A stretch of 64,000 bases of DNA, from assembly GCA_933228895.1 (NCBI GenBank), contig OW121852.1, positions 133,729,544-133,793,543 of the forward strand, read 5' to 3'. The stretch is from Platycnemis pennipes (taxonomy: Eukaryota; Arthropoda; Insecta; Odonata; Platycnemididae). The notes under the pieces are model-generated. The model was not told the origin of the DNA. It did not search any database and saw only the letters and a list, made by a program, of their open reading frames with translations. Of this stretch, positions 48,947-61,519 are shown piece after piece (position 1 is the stretch's first letter; the number at the start of each line of letters is the position of its first letter). The position numbers and the translations under genes are program-made.

Positions 48947-50501
48947 CTGCAGCTCAGTTCACCAAAGTTTATGCAAAACATCCTAGTGAAATAAAAAAAT
49001 CAACTTCTCAGGCTACCACTCAAACTTGGATTTTTTCATCTGAATTCATTTCTCCCGCTGTTTTTTATCTAAAATTAAAAATTTCGCCCGTCTGCAGCTC
49101 TGTTCACCAAAATTTATGAAAAACATCCTATATAAATAAAAAAATCCACTTCTCAGGCTTCCACTCAAACTTGGATTTTTTCATCTGAATTCATTTCTCC
49201 CGCTATTTTTTATCTAAAATTAACAATTTCGCCCGTCTGCAGCTCAGTTCACCAAAATGTATGAGAAACATCCTAGTAAAATAAAAAAATCCACTTCTCA
49301 GGCTTCCACTCAAACTTGGATTTTTTCATCTGAATTCATTTCTCCCGCTGTTTTTTATCCAAAATAATTATTTCGCCCGTCTGCAGCTCAGTTCACCAAA
49401 GTTTATGCAAAACATCCTATAAAAATAAAAAAATCCACTTCTCAGGCTTCCACTCAAACTTGGATTTTTTCATCTGAATTCATTTCTCCGGCTGTTTTTT
49501 ATCTAAAATTAACAATTTCGCCCGTCTGCAGCTCTGTTCACTAAAATTTATGAGAAACATCCTATAAAAATAAAAAAATCCACTTCTCAGGCTTCCACTC
49601 AAACTTGGATTTTTTCATCTGAATTCATTTCTCCCGCTGTTTTTTATCTAAAATTAACAATTTCGCCCGTCTGCAGCTCTGTTCACCAAAATTTATGAAA
49701 AACATCCTATATAAATAAAAAAATCCACTTCTCAGGCTTCCACTCAAACTTGGATTTTTTCATCTGAATTCATTTCTCCCGCTATTTTTTATCTAAAATT
49801 AACAATTTCGCCCGTCTGCAGCTCAGTTCACCAAAATGTATGAGAAACATCCTAGTAAAATAAAAAAATCCACTCCTCAGGCTTCCACTCAAACTTGGAT
49901 TTTTTCATCTGAATTCATTTCTCCCGCTGTTTTTTATCCAAAATAATTATTTCGCCCGTCTGCAGCTCAGTTCACCAAAGTTTATGCAAAACATCCTATA
50001 AAAATAAAAAAATCCACTTCTCAGGCTTCCACTCAAACTTGGATTTTTTCATCTGAATTCATTTCTCCGGCTGTTTTTTATCTAAAATTAACAATTTCGC
50101 CCGTCTGCAGCTCAGTTCACCAAAATTTATGCAAAACATCCTAGTGAAATAAAAAAATCCACTTCTCAGGCTTCCACTCAAACTTGGATTTTTTCATCTG
50201 AATTCATTTCTCCCGCTGTTTTTTATCTAAAATTAACAATTTCGCCCATCTGCAGCTCTGTTCACTAAAATTTATGAGAAACATCCTATAAAAATAAAAA
50301 AATCCACTTCTCAGGCTTCCACTCAAACTTGGATTTTTTCATCTGAATTCATTTCTCCCGAAGTTTTTTATCTAAAATTAACAATTTCGCCCGTCTGCAG
50401 CTCTGTTCACTAAAATTTATGAGAAACATCCTATAAAAATAAAAAAATCCACTTCTCAGGCTTCCACTCAAACTTGGATTTTTTCATCTGAATTCATTTC
50501 T

Positions 50502-53500
50502 CCCGCTATTTTTTATCTAAAATTAACAATTTCGCCCATCTGCAGCTCTGTTCACCAAAATTTATGAAAAACATCCTATAAAAATAAAAAAATCCACTTC
50601 TCAGGCTTCCACTCAAACTTGGATTTTTTCATCTGAAGTCATTTCTCCCGCTGTTTTTTATCTAAAATTAACAATTTCGCCCGTATGCAGCTCTGTTCAC
50701 CAAAATTTATGCAAAACATCCTAGTAAAATAAAAAAATCCACTTCTCAGGCTTCCACTCAAACTTGGATTTTTTCATCTGAATTCATTTCTCCCGCTATT
50801 TTTTATCTAAAATTAACAATTTCGCCCGTCTGCAGCTCTGTTCACCAAAATTTATGAAAAACATCGTAGTAAAATAAAAAAATCCACTTCTCAGGCTTCC
50901 ACTCAAACTTGGATTTTTTCATCTGAATTCATTTCTCCCGCTATTTTTTATCTAAAATTAACAATTTCGCCCGTCTGCAGCTCTGTTCACCAAAATTTAT
51001 GAAAAACATCCTAGTAAAATAAAAAAATCCACTTCTCAGGCTTCCACTCAAACTTGGATTTTTTCATCTGAATTCATTTCTCCCGCTGTTTTTTATCTAA
51101 AATTAACAATTTCGCCCGTCTGCAGCTCTGTTCACTAAAATTTATGAGAAACATCCTATAAAAATAAAAAAATCCACTTCTCAGGCTTCCACTCAAACTT
51201 GGATTTTTTCATCTGAAGTCATTTCTCCCGCTATTTTTTATCTAAAATTAACAATTTCGCCCGTCTGCAGCTCTGTTCACCAAAATTTATGAAAAACATC
51301 CTAGTAAAATAAAAAAATCCACTTCTCAGGCTTCCACTCAAACTTGGATTTTTTCATCTGAATTCATTTCTCCCGCTGTTTTTTATCTAAAATTAACCAT
51401 TTCGCCCGTCTGCAGCTCTGTTCACCAAAATTTATGAAAAACATCCTATAAAAATAATAAAATCCACTTCTCAGGCTTCCACTCAAACTTGGATTTTTTC
51501 ATCTGAATTCATTTCTCCCCCTGTTTTTATCTAAAATTAACAATTTCGCCCGTCTGCAGCTCTGTTCACCAAAATTTATGAAAAACATCCTAGTAAAATA
51601 AAAAAATCCACTTCTCAGGCTTCCACTCAAACTTGGATTTTTTCATCTGAATTCATTTCTCCCGCTGTTTTTTATCTAAAATTAACAATTTCGCCCGTCT
51701 GCAGCTCAGTTCACCAAAATTTATGCAAAACATCCTAGTGAAATAAAAAAATCCACTTCTCAGGCTTCCACTCAAACTTGGATTTTTTCATCTGAAGTCA
51801 TTTCTCCCGCTATTTTTTATCTAAAATTAACAATTTCGCCCGTCTGCAGCTCAGTTCACCAAAATTTATGCAAAACATCCTAGTGAAATAAAAAAATCCA
51901 CTTCTCAGGCTTCCACTCAAACTTGGATTTTTTCATCTGAATTCATTTCTCCCGCTGTTTTTTATCTAAAATTAACAATTTCGCCCATCTGCAGCTCTGT
52001 TCACTAAAATTTATGAGAAACATCCTATAAAAATAAAAAAATCCACTTCTCAGGCTTCCACTCAAACTTGGATTTTTTCATCTGAAGTCATTTCTCCCGC
52101 TATTTTTTATCTAAAATTAACAATTTCGCCCGTCTGCAGCTCAGTTCACCAAAATTTATGCAAAACATCCTATAAAAATAAAAAAATCCACTTCTCAGGC
52201 TTCCACTCAAACTTGGATTTTTTCATCTGAATTCATTTCTCCAGCTGTTTTTTATCTAAAATTAACAATTTCGCCCGTCTGCAGCTCAGTTCACCAAAAT
52301 TTATGCAAAACATCCTAGTGAAATAAAAAAATCCACTTCTCAGGCTTCCACTCAAACTTGGATTTTTTCATCTGAAGTCATTTCTCCCGCTGTTTTTTAT
52401 CTAAAATTAACAATTTCGCCCGTCTGCAGCTCTGTTCACCAAAATTTATGCAAAACATCCTAGTGAAATAAAAAAATCCACTTCTCAGGCTTCCACTCAA
52501 ACTTGGATTTTTTCATCTGAATTCATTTCTCCCGCTGTTTTTTATCTAAAATTAACAATTTCGCCCATCTGCAGCTCTGTTCACTAAAATTTATGAGAAA
52601 CATCCTATAAAAATAAAAAAATCCACTTCTCAGGCTTCCACTCAAACTTGGATTTTTTCATCTGAAGTCATTTCTCCCGCTATTTTTTATCTAAAATTAA
52701 CAATTTCGCCCGTCTGCAGCTCAGTTCACCAAAATTTATGCAAAACATCCTAGTGAAATAAAAAAATCCACTTCTCAGGCTTCCACTCAAACTTGGATTT
52801 TTTCATCTGAATTCATTTCTCCCGCTGTTTTTTATCTAAAATTAACAATTTCGCCCATCTGCAGCTCTGTTCACTAAAATTTATGAGAAACATCCTATAA
52901 AAATAAAAAAATCCACTTCTCAGGCTTCCACTCAAACTTGGATTTTTTCATCTGAATTCATTTCTCCCGCTGTTTTTTATCTAAAATTAACAATTTCGCC
53001 CGTCTGCAGCTCTGTTCACTAAAATTTATGAGAAACATCCTATAAAAATAAAAAAATCCACTTCTCAGGCTTCCACTCAAACTTGGATTTTTTCATCTGA
53101 ATTCATTTCTCCCGCTGTTTTTTATCTAAAATTAACAATTTCGCCCGTCTGCAGCTCTGTTCACTAAAATTTATGAGAAACATCCTATAAAAATAAAAAA
53201 ATCCACTTCTCAGGCTTCCACTCAAACTTGGATTTTTTCATCTGAATTCATTTCTCCCGCTGTTTTTTATCTAAAATTAACAATTTCGCCCATCTGCAGC
53301 TCTGTTCACTAAAATTTATGAGAAACATCCTATAAAAATAAAAAAATCCACTTCTCAGGCTTCCACTCAAACTTGGATTTTTTCATCTGAATTCATTTCT
53401 CCCGCTGTTTTTTATCTAAAATTAACAATTTCGCCCGTCTGCAGCTCTGTTCACTAAAATTTATGAGAAACATCCTATAAAAATAAAAAAATCCACTTCT

Positions 53501-56152
53501 CAGGCTTCCACTCAAACTTGGATTTTTTCATCTGAATTCATTTCTCCGGCTGTTTTTTATCTAAAATTAACAATTTCGCCCGTCTGCAGCTCTGTTCACT
53601 AAAATTTATGAGAAACATCCTATAAAAATAAAAAAATCCACTTCTCAGGCTTCCACTCAAACTTGGATTTTTTCATCTGAATTCATTTCTCCCGCTGTTT
53701 TTTATCTAAAATTAACAATTTCGCCCGTCTGCAGCTCTGTTCACAAAAATTTATGAGAAACATCCTATAAAAATAAAAAAATCCACTTCTCAGGCTTCCA
53801 CTCAAACTTGGATTTTTTCATCTGAATTCATTTCTCCCGCTGTTTTTTATCTAAAATTAACAATTTCGCCCGTCTGCAGCTCTGTTCACTAAAATTTATG
53901 AGAAACATCCTATAAAAATAAAAAAATCCACTTCTCAGGCTTCCACTCAAACTTGGATTTTTTCATCTGAATTCATTTCTCCCGCTGTTTTTTATCTAAA
54001 ATTAACAATTTCGCCCGTCTGCAGCTCTGTTCACTAAAATTTATGAGAAACATCCTATAAAAATAAAAAAATCCACTTCTCAGGCTTCCACTCAAACTTG
54101 GATTTTTTCATCTGAATTCATTTCTCCCGCTGTTTTTTATCTAAAATTAACAATTTCGCCCGTCTGCAGCTCTGTTCACTAAAATTTATGAGAAACATCC
54201 TATAAAAATAAAAAAATCCACTTCTCAGGCTTCCACTCAAACTTGGATTTTTTCATCTGAATTCATTTCTCCCGCTGTTTTTTATCTAAAATTAACAATT
54301 TCGCCCGTCTGCAGCTCTGTTCACTAAAATTTATGAGAAACATCCTATAAAAATAAAAAAATCCACTTCTCAGGCTTCCACTCAAACTTGGATTTTTTCA
54401 TCTGAATTCATTTCTCCCGCTGTCTTTTATCTAAAATTAACAATTTCGCCCGTCTGCAGCTCTGTTCACTAAAATTTATGAGAAACATCCTATAAAAATA
54501 AAAAAATCCACTTCTCAGGCTTCCACTCAAACTTGGATTTTTTCATCTGAATTCATTTCTCCCGCTGTTTTTTATCCAAAATAATTATTTCGCCCGTCTG
54601 CAGCTCAGTTCACCAAAGTTTATGCAAAACATCCTAGTGAAATAAAAAAATCAACTTCTCAGGCTACCACTCAAACTTGGATTTTTTCATCTGAATTCAT
54701 TTCTCCCGCTGTTTTTTATCTAAAATTAAAAATTTCGCCCGTCTGCAGCTCTGTTCACCAAAATTTATGAAAAACATCCTATATAAATAAAAAAATCCAC
54801 TTCTCAGGCTTCCACTCAAACTTGGATTTTTTCATCTGAATTCATTTCTCCCGCTATTTTTTATCTAAAATTAACAATTTCGCCCGTCTGCAGCTCAGTT
54901 CACCAAAATGTATGAGAAACATCCTAGTAAAATAAAAAAATCCACTTCTCAGGCTTCCACTCAAACTTGGATTTTTTCATCTGAATTCATTTCTCCCGCT
55001 GTTTTTTATCCAAAATAATTATTTCGCCCGTCTGCAGCTCAGTTCACCAAAGTTTATGCAAAACATCCTATAAAAATAAAAAAATCCACTTCTCAGGCTT
55101 CCACTCAAACTTGGATTTTTTCATCTGAATTCATTTCTCCGGCTGTTTTTTATCTAAAATTAACAATTTCGCCCGTCTGCAGCTCTGTTCACTAAAATTT
55201 ATGAGAAACATCCTATAAAAATAAAAAAATCCACTTCTCAGGCTTCCACTCAAACTTGGATTTTTTCATCTGAATTCATTTCTCCCGCTGTTTTTTATCT
55301 AAAATTAACAATTTCGCCCGTCTGCAGCTCTGTTCACCAAAATTTATGAAAAACATCCTATATAAATAAAAAAATCCACTTCTCAGGCTTCCACTCAAAC
55401 TTGGATTTTTTCATCTGAATTCATTTCTCCCGCTATTTTTTATCTAAAATTAACAATTTCGCCCGTCTGCAGCTCAGTTCACCAAAATGTATGAGAAACA
55501 TCCTAGTAAAATAAAAAAATCCACTCCTCAGGCTTCCACTCAAACTTGGATTTTTTCATCTGAATTCATTTCTCCCGCTGTTTTTTATCCAAAATAATTA
55601 TTTCGCCCGTCTGCAGCTCAGTTCACCAAAGTTTATGCAAAACATCCTATAAAAATAAAAAAATCCACTTCTCAGGCTTCCACTCAAACTTGGATTTTTT
55701 CATCTGAATTCATTTCTCCGGCTGTTTTTTATCTAAAATTAACAATTTCGCCCGTCTGCAGCTCAGTTCACCAAAATTTATGCAAAACATCCTAGTGAAA
55801 TAAAAAAATCCACTTCTCAGGCTTCCACTCAAACTTGGATTTTTTCATCTGAATTCATTTCTCCCGCTGTTTTTTATCTAAAATTAACAATTTCGCCCAT
55901 CTGCAGCTCTGTTCACTAAAATTTATGAGAAACATCCTATAAAAATAAAAAAATCCACTTCTCAGGCTTCCACTCAAACTTGGATTTTTTCATCTGAATT
56001 CATTTCTCCCGAAGTTTTTTATCTAAAATTAACAATTTCGCCCGTCTGCAGCTCTGTTCACTAAAATTTATGAGAAACATCCTATAAAAATAAAAAAATC
56101 CACTTCTCAGGCTTCCACTCAAACTTGGATTTTTTCATCTGAATTCATTTCT
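50502..56152 (+). repeat. 5,651-bp tandem unit, copy 2
   Basis: This immediately follows copy 1 in the same orientation and I noticed no internal difference by eye. Similarity stops at about 56,153, where TCTCCCACTG and GAGAAAC monomers replace the expected CTATTTTTTATC and GAAAAAC monomers. Confidence 0.87.
52859..54597 (+). repeat. Homogenised run of 12 near-identical monomers, second
   Basis: The same run with the same private differences in the same order, 5,651 bp after the first. It was copied as part of the 5,651-bp duplication and not amplified again. Confidence 0.9.
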
Positions 56153-57639
56153 CCCACTGTTTTTTATCTAAAATTAACAATTTCGCCCGTCTGCAGCTCT
56201 GTTCACTAAAATTTATGAGAAACATCCTATAAAAATTAAAAAATCCACTTCTCAGGCTTCCACTCAAACTTGGATTTTTTCATCTGAATTCATTTCTCCC
56301 GCTGTTTTTTATCTAAAATTAACAATTTCGCCCATCTGCAGCTCTGTTCACTAAAATTTATGAGAAACATCCTATAAAAATAAAAAAATCCACTTCTCAG
56401 GCTTCCACTCAAACTTGGATTTTTTCATCTGAATTCATTTCTCCCGCTGTTTTTTATCTAAAATTAACAATTTCGCCCGTCTGCAGCTCTGTTCACTAAA
56501 ATTTATGAGAAACATCCTATAAAAATAAAAAAATCCACTTCTCAGGCTTCCACTCAAACTTGGATTTTTTCATCTGAATTCATTTCTCCGGCTGTTTTTT
56601 ATCTAAAATTAACAATTTCGCCCGTCTGCAGCTCTGTTCACTAAAATTTATGAGAAACATCCTATAAAAATAAAAAAATCCACTTCTCAGGCTTCCACTC
56701 AAACTTGGATTTTTTCATCTGAATTCATTTCTCCCGCTGTTTTTTATCTAAAATTAACAATTTCGCCCGTCTGCAGCTCTGTTCACAAAAATTTATGAGA
56801 AACATCCTATAAAAATAAAAAAATCCACTTCTCAGGCTTCCACTCAAACTTGGATTTTTTCATCTGAATTCATTTCTCCCGCTGTTTTTTATCTAAAATT
56901 AACAATTTCGCCCGTCTGCAGCTCTGTTCACTAAAATTTATGAGAAACATCCTATAAAAATAAAAAAATCCACTTCTCAGGCTTCTACTCAAACTTGGAT
57001 TTTTTCATCTGAATTCATTTCTCCCGCTGTTTTTTATCTAAAATTAACAATTTCGCCCGTCTGCAGCTCTGTTCACTAAAATTTATGAGAAACATCCTAT
57101 AAAAATAAAAAAATCCACTTCTCAGGCTTCCACTCAAACTTGGATTTTTTCATCTGAATTCATTTCTCCCGCTGTTTTTTATCTAAAATTAACAATTTCG
57201 CCCGTCTGCAGCTCTGTTCACTAAAATTTATGAGAAACATCCTATAAAAATAAAAAAATCCACTTCTCAGGCTTCCACTCAAACTTGGATTTTTTCATCT
57301 GAATTCATTTCTCCCGCTGTTTTTTATCTAAAATTAACAATTTCGCCCGTCTGCAGCTCTGTTCACTAAAATTTATGAGAAACATCCTATAAAAATAAAA
57401 AAATCCACTTCTCAGGCTTCCACTCAAACTTGGATTTTTTCATCTGAATTCATTTCTCCCGCTGTCTTTTATCTAAAATTAACAATTTCGCCCGTCTGCA
57501 GCTCTGTTCACTAAAATTTATGAGAAACATCCTATAAAAATAAAAAAATCCACTTCTCAGGCTTCCACTCAAACTTGGATTTTTTCATCTGAATTCATTT
57601 CTCCCGCTGTTTTTTATCCAAAATAATTATTTCGCCCGT
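55901..57639 (+). repeat. Homogenised run of 12 near-identical monomers, third
   Basis: This lies 3,042 bp after the second run. CATCTGCAG (53,291 and 56,333), CTCCGG (53,544 and 56,586) and GTCTTTTATC (54,422 and 57,464) keep that offset. Similarity at this offset spans about 52,690-55,010 against 55,732-58,052. Differences from the second run include CCCGAAGTTTT, TCTCCCACTG near 56,152, ATAAAAATTAAAAAATCC near 56,232 and GGCTTCTACTC near 56,984. Confidence 0.87.
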
Positions 57640-59491
57640 CTGCAGCTCAGTTCACCAAAGTTTATGCAAAACATCCTAGTGAAATAAAAAAATCAACTTC
57701 TCAGGCTACCACTCAAACTTGGATTTTTTCATCTGAATTCATTTCTCCCGCTGTTTTTTATCTAAAATTAAAAATTTCGCCCGTCTGCAGCTCTGTTCAC
57801 CAAAATTTATGAAAAACATCCTATATAAATAAAAAAATCCACTTCTCAGGCTTCCACTCAAACTTGGATTTTTTCATCTGAATTCATTTCTCCCGCTATT
57901 TTTTATCTAAAATTAACAATTTCGCCCGTCTGCAGCTCAGTTCACCAAAATGTATGAGAAACATCCTAGTAAAATAAAAAAATCCACTTCTCAGGCTTCC
58001 ACTCAAACTTGGATTTTTTCATCTGAATTCATTTCTCCCGCTGTTTTTTATCTAAAATTAACAATTTCGCCCGTCTGCAGCTCAGTTCACCAAAATTTAT
58101 GCAAATCATCCTAGTGAAATAAAAAAATCCACTTCTCAGGCTTCCACTCAAACTTGGATTTTTTCATCTGAATTCATTTCTCCCGCTGTTTTTTATCTAA
58201 AATTAACAATTTTGCCCGTCTGCAGCTCAGTTCGCCAAAATTTATGCAAAACATCCTAGTGAAATAAAAAAATCCACTTCTCAGGCTTCCACTCAAACTT
58301 GGATTTTTTCATCTGAATTCATTTCTCCCGCTGTTTTTTATCTAAAATTAACCATTTCGCCCGTCTGCAGCTCAGTTCACCAAAATTTATGCAAAACATC
58401 CTAGTGAAATAAAAAAATCCACTTCTCAGGCTTCCACTCATACTTGGATTTTTTCATCTGAATTCATTTTTCCCGCTGTTTTTTATCTAAAATTAACAAT
58501 ACTCCCGTCTGCAGCTCAGCTCACCAAAATTTATGCAAAACATTCTAGTGAAATAAAAAAATCCACTTCTCAGGCTTCCACTCCAACTTGGATTTTTTCA
58601 TCTGAATTTATTTCTCCCGCTGTTTTTTATCTAAAATTAACCATTTCGTCCGTCTGCAGCTCAGTTCACCAAAATTTATGCAAAACATCCTAGTGAAATA
58701 AAAAAATCCACTTCTCAGGCTTCCACTCAAACTTGGATTTTTTCATCTGAATTCATTTCTCCCGCTGTTTTTTATCCAAAATAATTATTTCGCCCGTCTG
58801 CAGCTCAGTTCACCAAAGTTTATGCAAAACATCCTAGTGAAATAAAAAAATCAACTTCTCAGGCTACCACTCAAACTTGGATTTTTTCATCTGAATTCAT
58901 TTCTCCCGCTGTTTTTTATCTAAAATTAAAAATTTCGCCCGTCTGCAGCTCTGTTCACCAAAATTTATGAAAAACATCCTATAAAAATAAAAAAATCCAC
59001 TTCTCAGGCTTCCACTCAAACTTGGATTTTTTCATCTGAATTCATTTCTCCCGCTATTTTTTATCTAAAATTAACAATTTCGCCCGTCTGCAGCTCTGTT
59101 CACCAAAATGTATGAAAAACATCCTAGTAAAATAAAAAAATCCACTTCTCAGGCTTCCACTCAAACTTGGATTTTTTCATCTGAATTCATTTTTCCCGCT
59201 GTTTTTTATCTAATATTAACCAATTCGCCCGTCTGCAGCTCAGTTCACCAAAGTTTATGCAAAACATCCTAGTGAAATAAAAAAATCCACTTCTCAGGCT
59301 TCCACTCAAACTTGGATTTTTTCATCTGAATTCATTTCTCCCGCTATTTTTTATGTAAAATTAACAATTTCCCCCAGTCTGCAGCTCAGTTCACCAAAAT
59401 TTATGCAAATCGTCCTAGTGAAATAAAAAAATCCACTTCTCAGGCTTCCACTCAAACTTGGATTTTTTCATCTGAATTCATTTCTCCCGCT
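57464..59491 (+). repeat. 2,028-bp tandem unit, copy 1 (14 monomers)
   Basis: GCTGTCTTTTATC marks the start of both copies (57,464 and 59,492). ACTCCCGTCTGCAGCTCAGC (58,501 and 60,529) and CCCCCAGTCTGCAG (CTGCAG at 59,379 and 61,407) keep the 2,028-bp offset. Its right two-thirds also match about 43,200-44,640 (offset 14,780 bp), so the unit fuses the end of the homogenised run to an older segment. Private change: CTCATACTTGG near 58,438. Confidence 0.85.
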
Positions 59492-61519
59492 GTCTTTTAT
59501 CTAAAATTAACAATTTCGCCCGTCTGCAGCTCTGTTCACTAAAATTTATGAGAAACATCCTATAAAAATAAAAAAATCCACTTCTCAGGCTTCCACTCAA
59601 ACTTGGATTTTTTCATCTGAATTCATTTCTCCCGCTGTTTTTTATCCAAAATAATTATTTCGCCCGTCTGCAGCTCAGTTCACCAAAGTTTATGCAAAAC
59701 ATCCTAGTGAAATAAAAAAATCAACTTCTCAGGCTACCACTCAAACTTGGATTTTTTCATCTGAATTCATTTCTCCCGCTGTTTTTTATCTAAAATTAAA
59801 AATTTCGCCCGTCTGCAGCTCTGTTCACCAAAATTTATGAAAAACATCCTATATAAATAAAAAAATCCACTTCTCAGGCTTCCACTCAAACTTGGATTTT
59901 TTCATCTGAATTCATTTCTCCCGCTATTTTTTATCTAAAATTAACAATTTCGCCCGTCTGCAGCTCAGTTCACCAAAATGTATGAGAAACATCCTAGTAA
60001 AATAAAAAAATCCACTTCTCAGGCTTCCACTCAAACTTGGATTTTTTCATCTGAATTCATTTCTCCCGCTGTTTTTTATCTAAAATTAACAATTTTGCCC
60101 GTCTGCAGCTCAGTTCACCAAAATTTATGCAAATCATCCTAGTGAAATAAAAAAATCCACTTCTCAGGCTTCCACTCAAACTTGGATTTTTTCATCTGAA
60201 TTCATTTCTCCCGCTGTTTTTTATCTAAAATTAACAATTTTGCCCGTCTGCAGCTCAGTTCGCCAAAATTTATGCAAAACATCCTAGTGAAATAAAAAAA
60301 TCCACTTCTCAGGCTTCCACTCAAACTTGGATTTTTTCATCTGAATTCATTTCTCCCGCTGTTTTTTATCTAAAATTAACCATTTCGCCCGTCTGCAGCT
60401 CAGTTCACCAAAATTTATGCAAAACATCCTAGTGAAATAAAAAAATCCACTTCTCAGGCTTCCACTCAAACTTGGATTTTTTCATCTGAATTCATTTTTC
60501 CCGCTGTTTTTTATCTAAAATTAACAATACTCCCGTCTGCAGCTCAGCTCACCAAAATTTATGCAAAACATTCTAGTGAAATAAAAAAATCCACTTCTCA
60601 GGCTTCCACTCCAACTTGGATTTTTTCATCTGAATTTATTTCTCCCGCTGTTTTTTATCTAAAATTAACCATTTCGTCCGTCTGCAGCTCAGTTCACCAA
60701 AATTTATGCAAAACATCCTAGTGAAATAAAAAAATCCACTTCTCAGGCTTCCACTCAAACTTGGATTTTTTCATCTGAATTCATTTCTCCCGCTGTTTTT
60801 TATCCAAAATAATTATTTCGCCCGTCTGCAGCTCAGTTCACCAAAGTTTATGCAAAACATCCTAGTGAAATAAAAAAATCAACTTCTCAGGCTACCACTC
60901 AAACTTGGATTTTTTCATCTGAATTCATTTCTCCCGCTGTTTTTTATCTAAAATTAAAAATTTCGCCCGTCTGCAGCTCTGTTCACCAAAATTTATGAAA
61001 AACATCCTATAAAAATAAAAAAATCCACTTCTCAGGCTTCCACTCAAACTTGGATTTTTTCATCTGAATTCATTTCTCCCGCTATTTTTTATCTAAAATT
61101 AACAATTTCGCCCGTCTGCAGCTCTGTTCACCAAAATGTATGAAAAACATCCTAGTAAAATAAAAAAATCCACTTCTCAGGCTTCCACTCAAACTTGGAT
61201 TTTTTCATCTGAATTCATTTTTCCCGCTGTTTTTTATCTAATATTAACCAATTCGCCCGTCTGCAGCTCAGTTCACCAAAGTTTATGCAAAACATCCTAG
61301 TGAAATAAAAAAATCCACTTCTCAGGCTTCCACTCAAACTTGGATTTTTTCATCTGAATTCATTTCTCCCGCTATTTTTTATGTAAAATTAACAATTTCC
61401 CCCAGTCTGCAGCTCAGTTCACCAAAATTTATGCAAATCATCCTAGTGAAATAAAAAAATCCACTTCTCAGGCTTCCACTCAAACTTGGATTTTTTCATC
61501 TGAATTCATTTCTCCCGCT
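59492..61519 (+). repeat. 2,028-bp tandem unit, copy 2
   Basis: This follows copy 1 directly. The junction lies in the stretch just before GTCTTTTATC, after CAAATCGTCCTAG near 59,410. One difference noticed: the CAAATC monomer is preceded by AATTTTGCCCG near 60,091 where copy 1 has AATTTCGCCCG. Confidence 0.85.

Larger units (their letters stand above)
44851..50501 (+). repeat. 5,651-bp tandem unit, copy 1 (39 monomers)
   Basis: Rare markers recur 5,651 bp downstream: CTCCCCCTGTTTTTATC (45,861 and 51,512), AAATAATAAA (45,801 and 51,452), GTCTTTTATC (48,771 and 54,422), and CCCGAAGTTTTTTATC (50,361 and 56,012). The left part has many GAAGTC copies in which the EcoRI site is lost. The centre is a run of 12 near-identical monomers. 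The right part has ATCCAAAATAATT and TATATAAAT types. The breakpoint lies inside an identical stretch of at least about 85 bp, consistent with in-register exchange. Confidence 0.87.
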
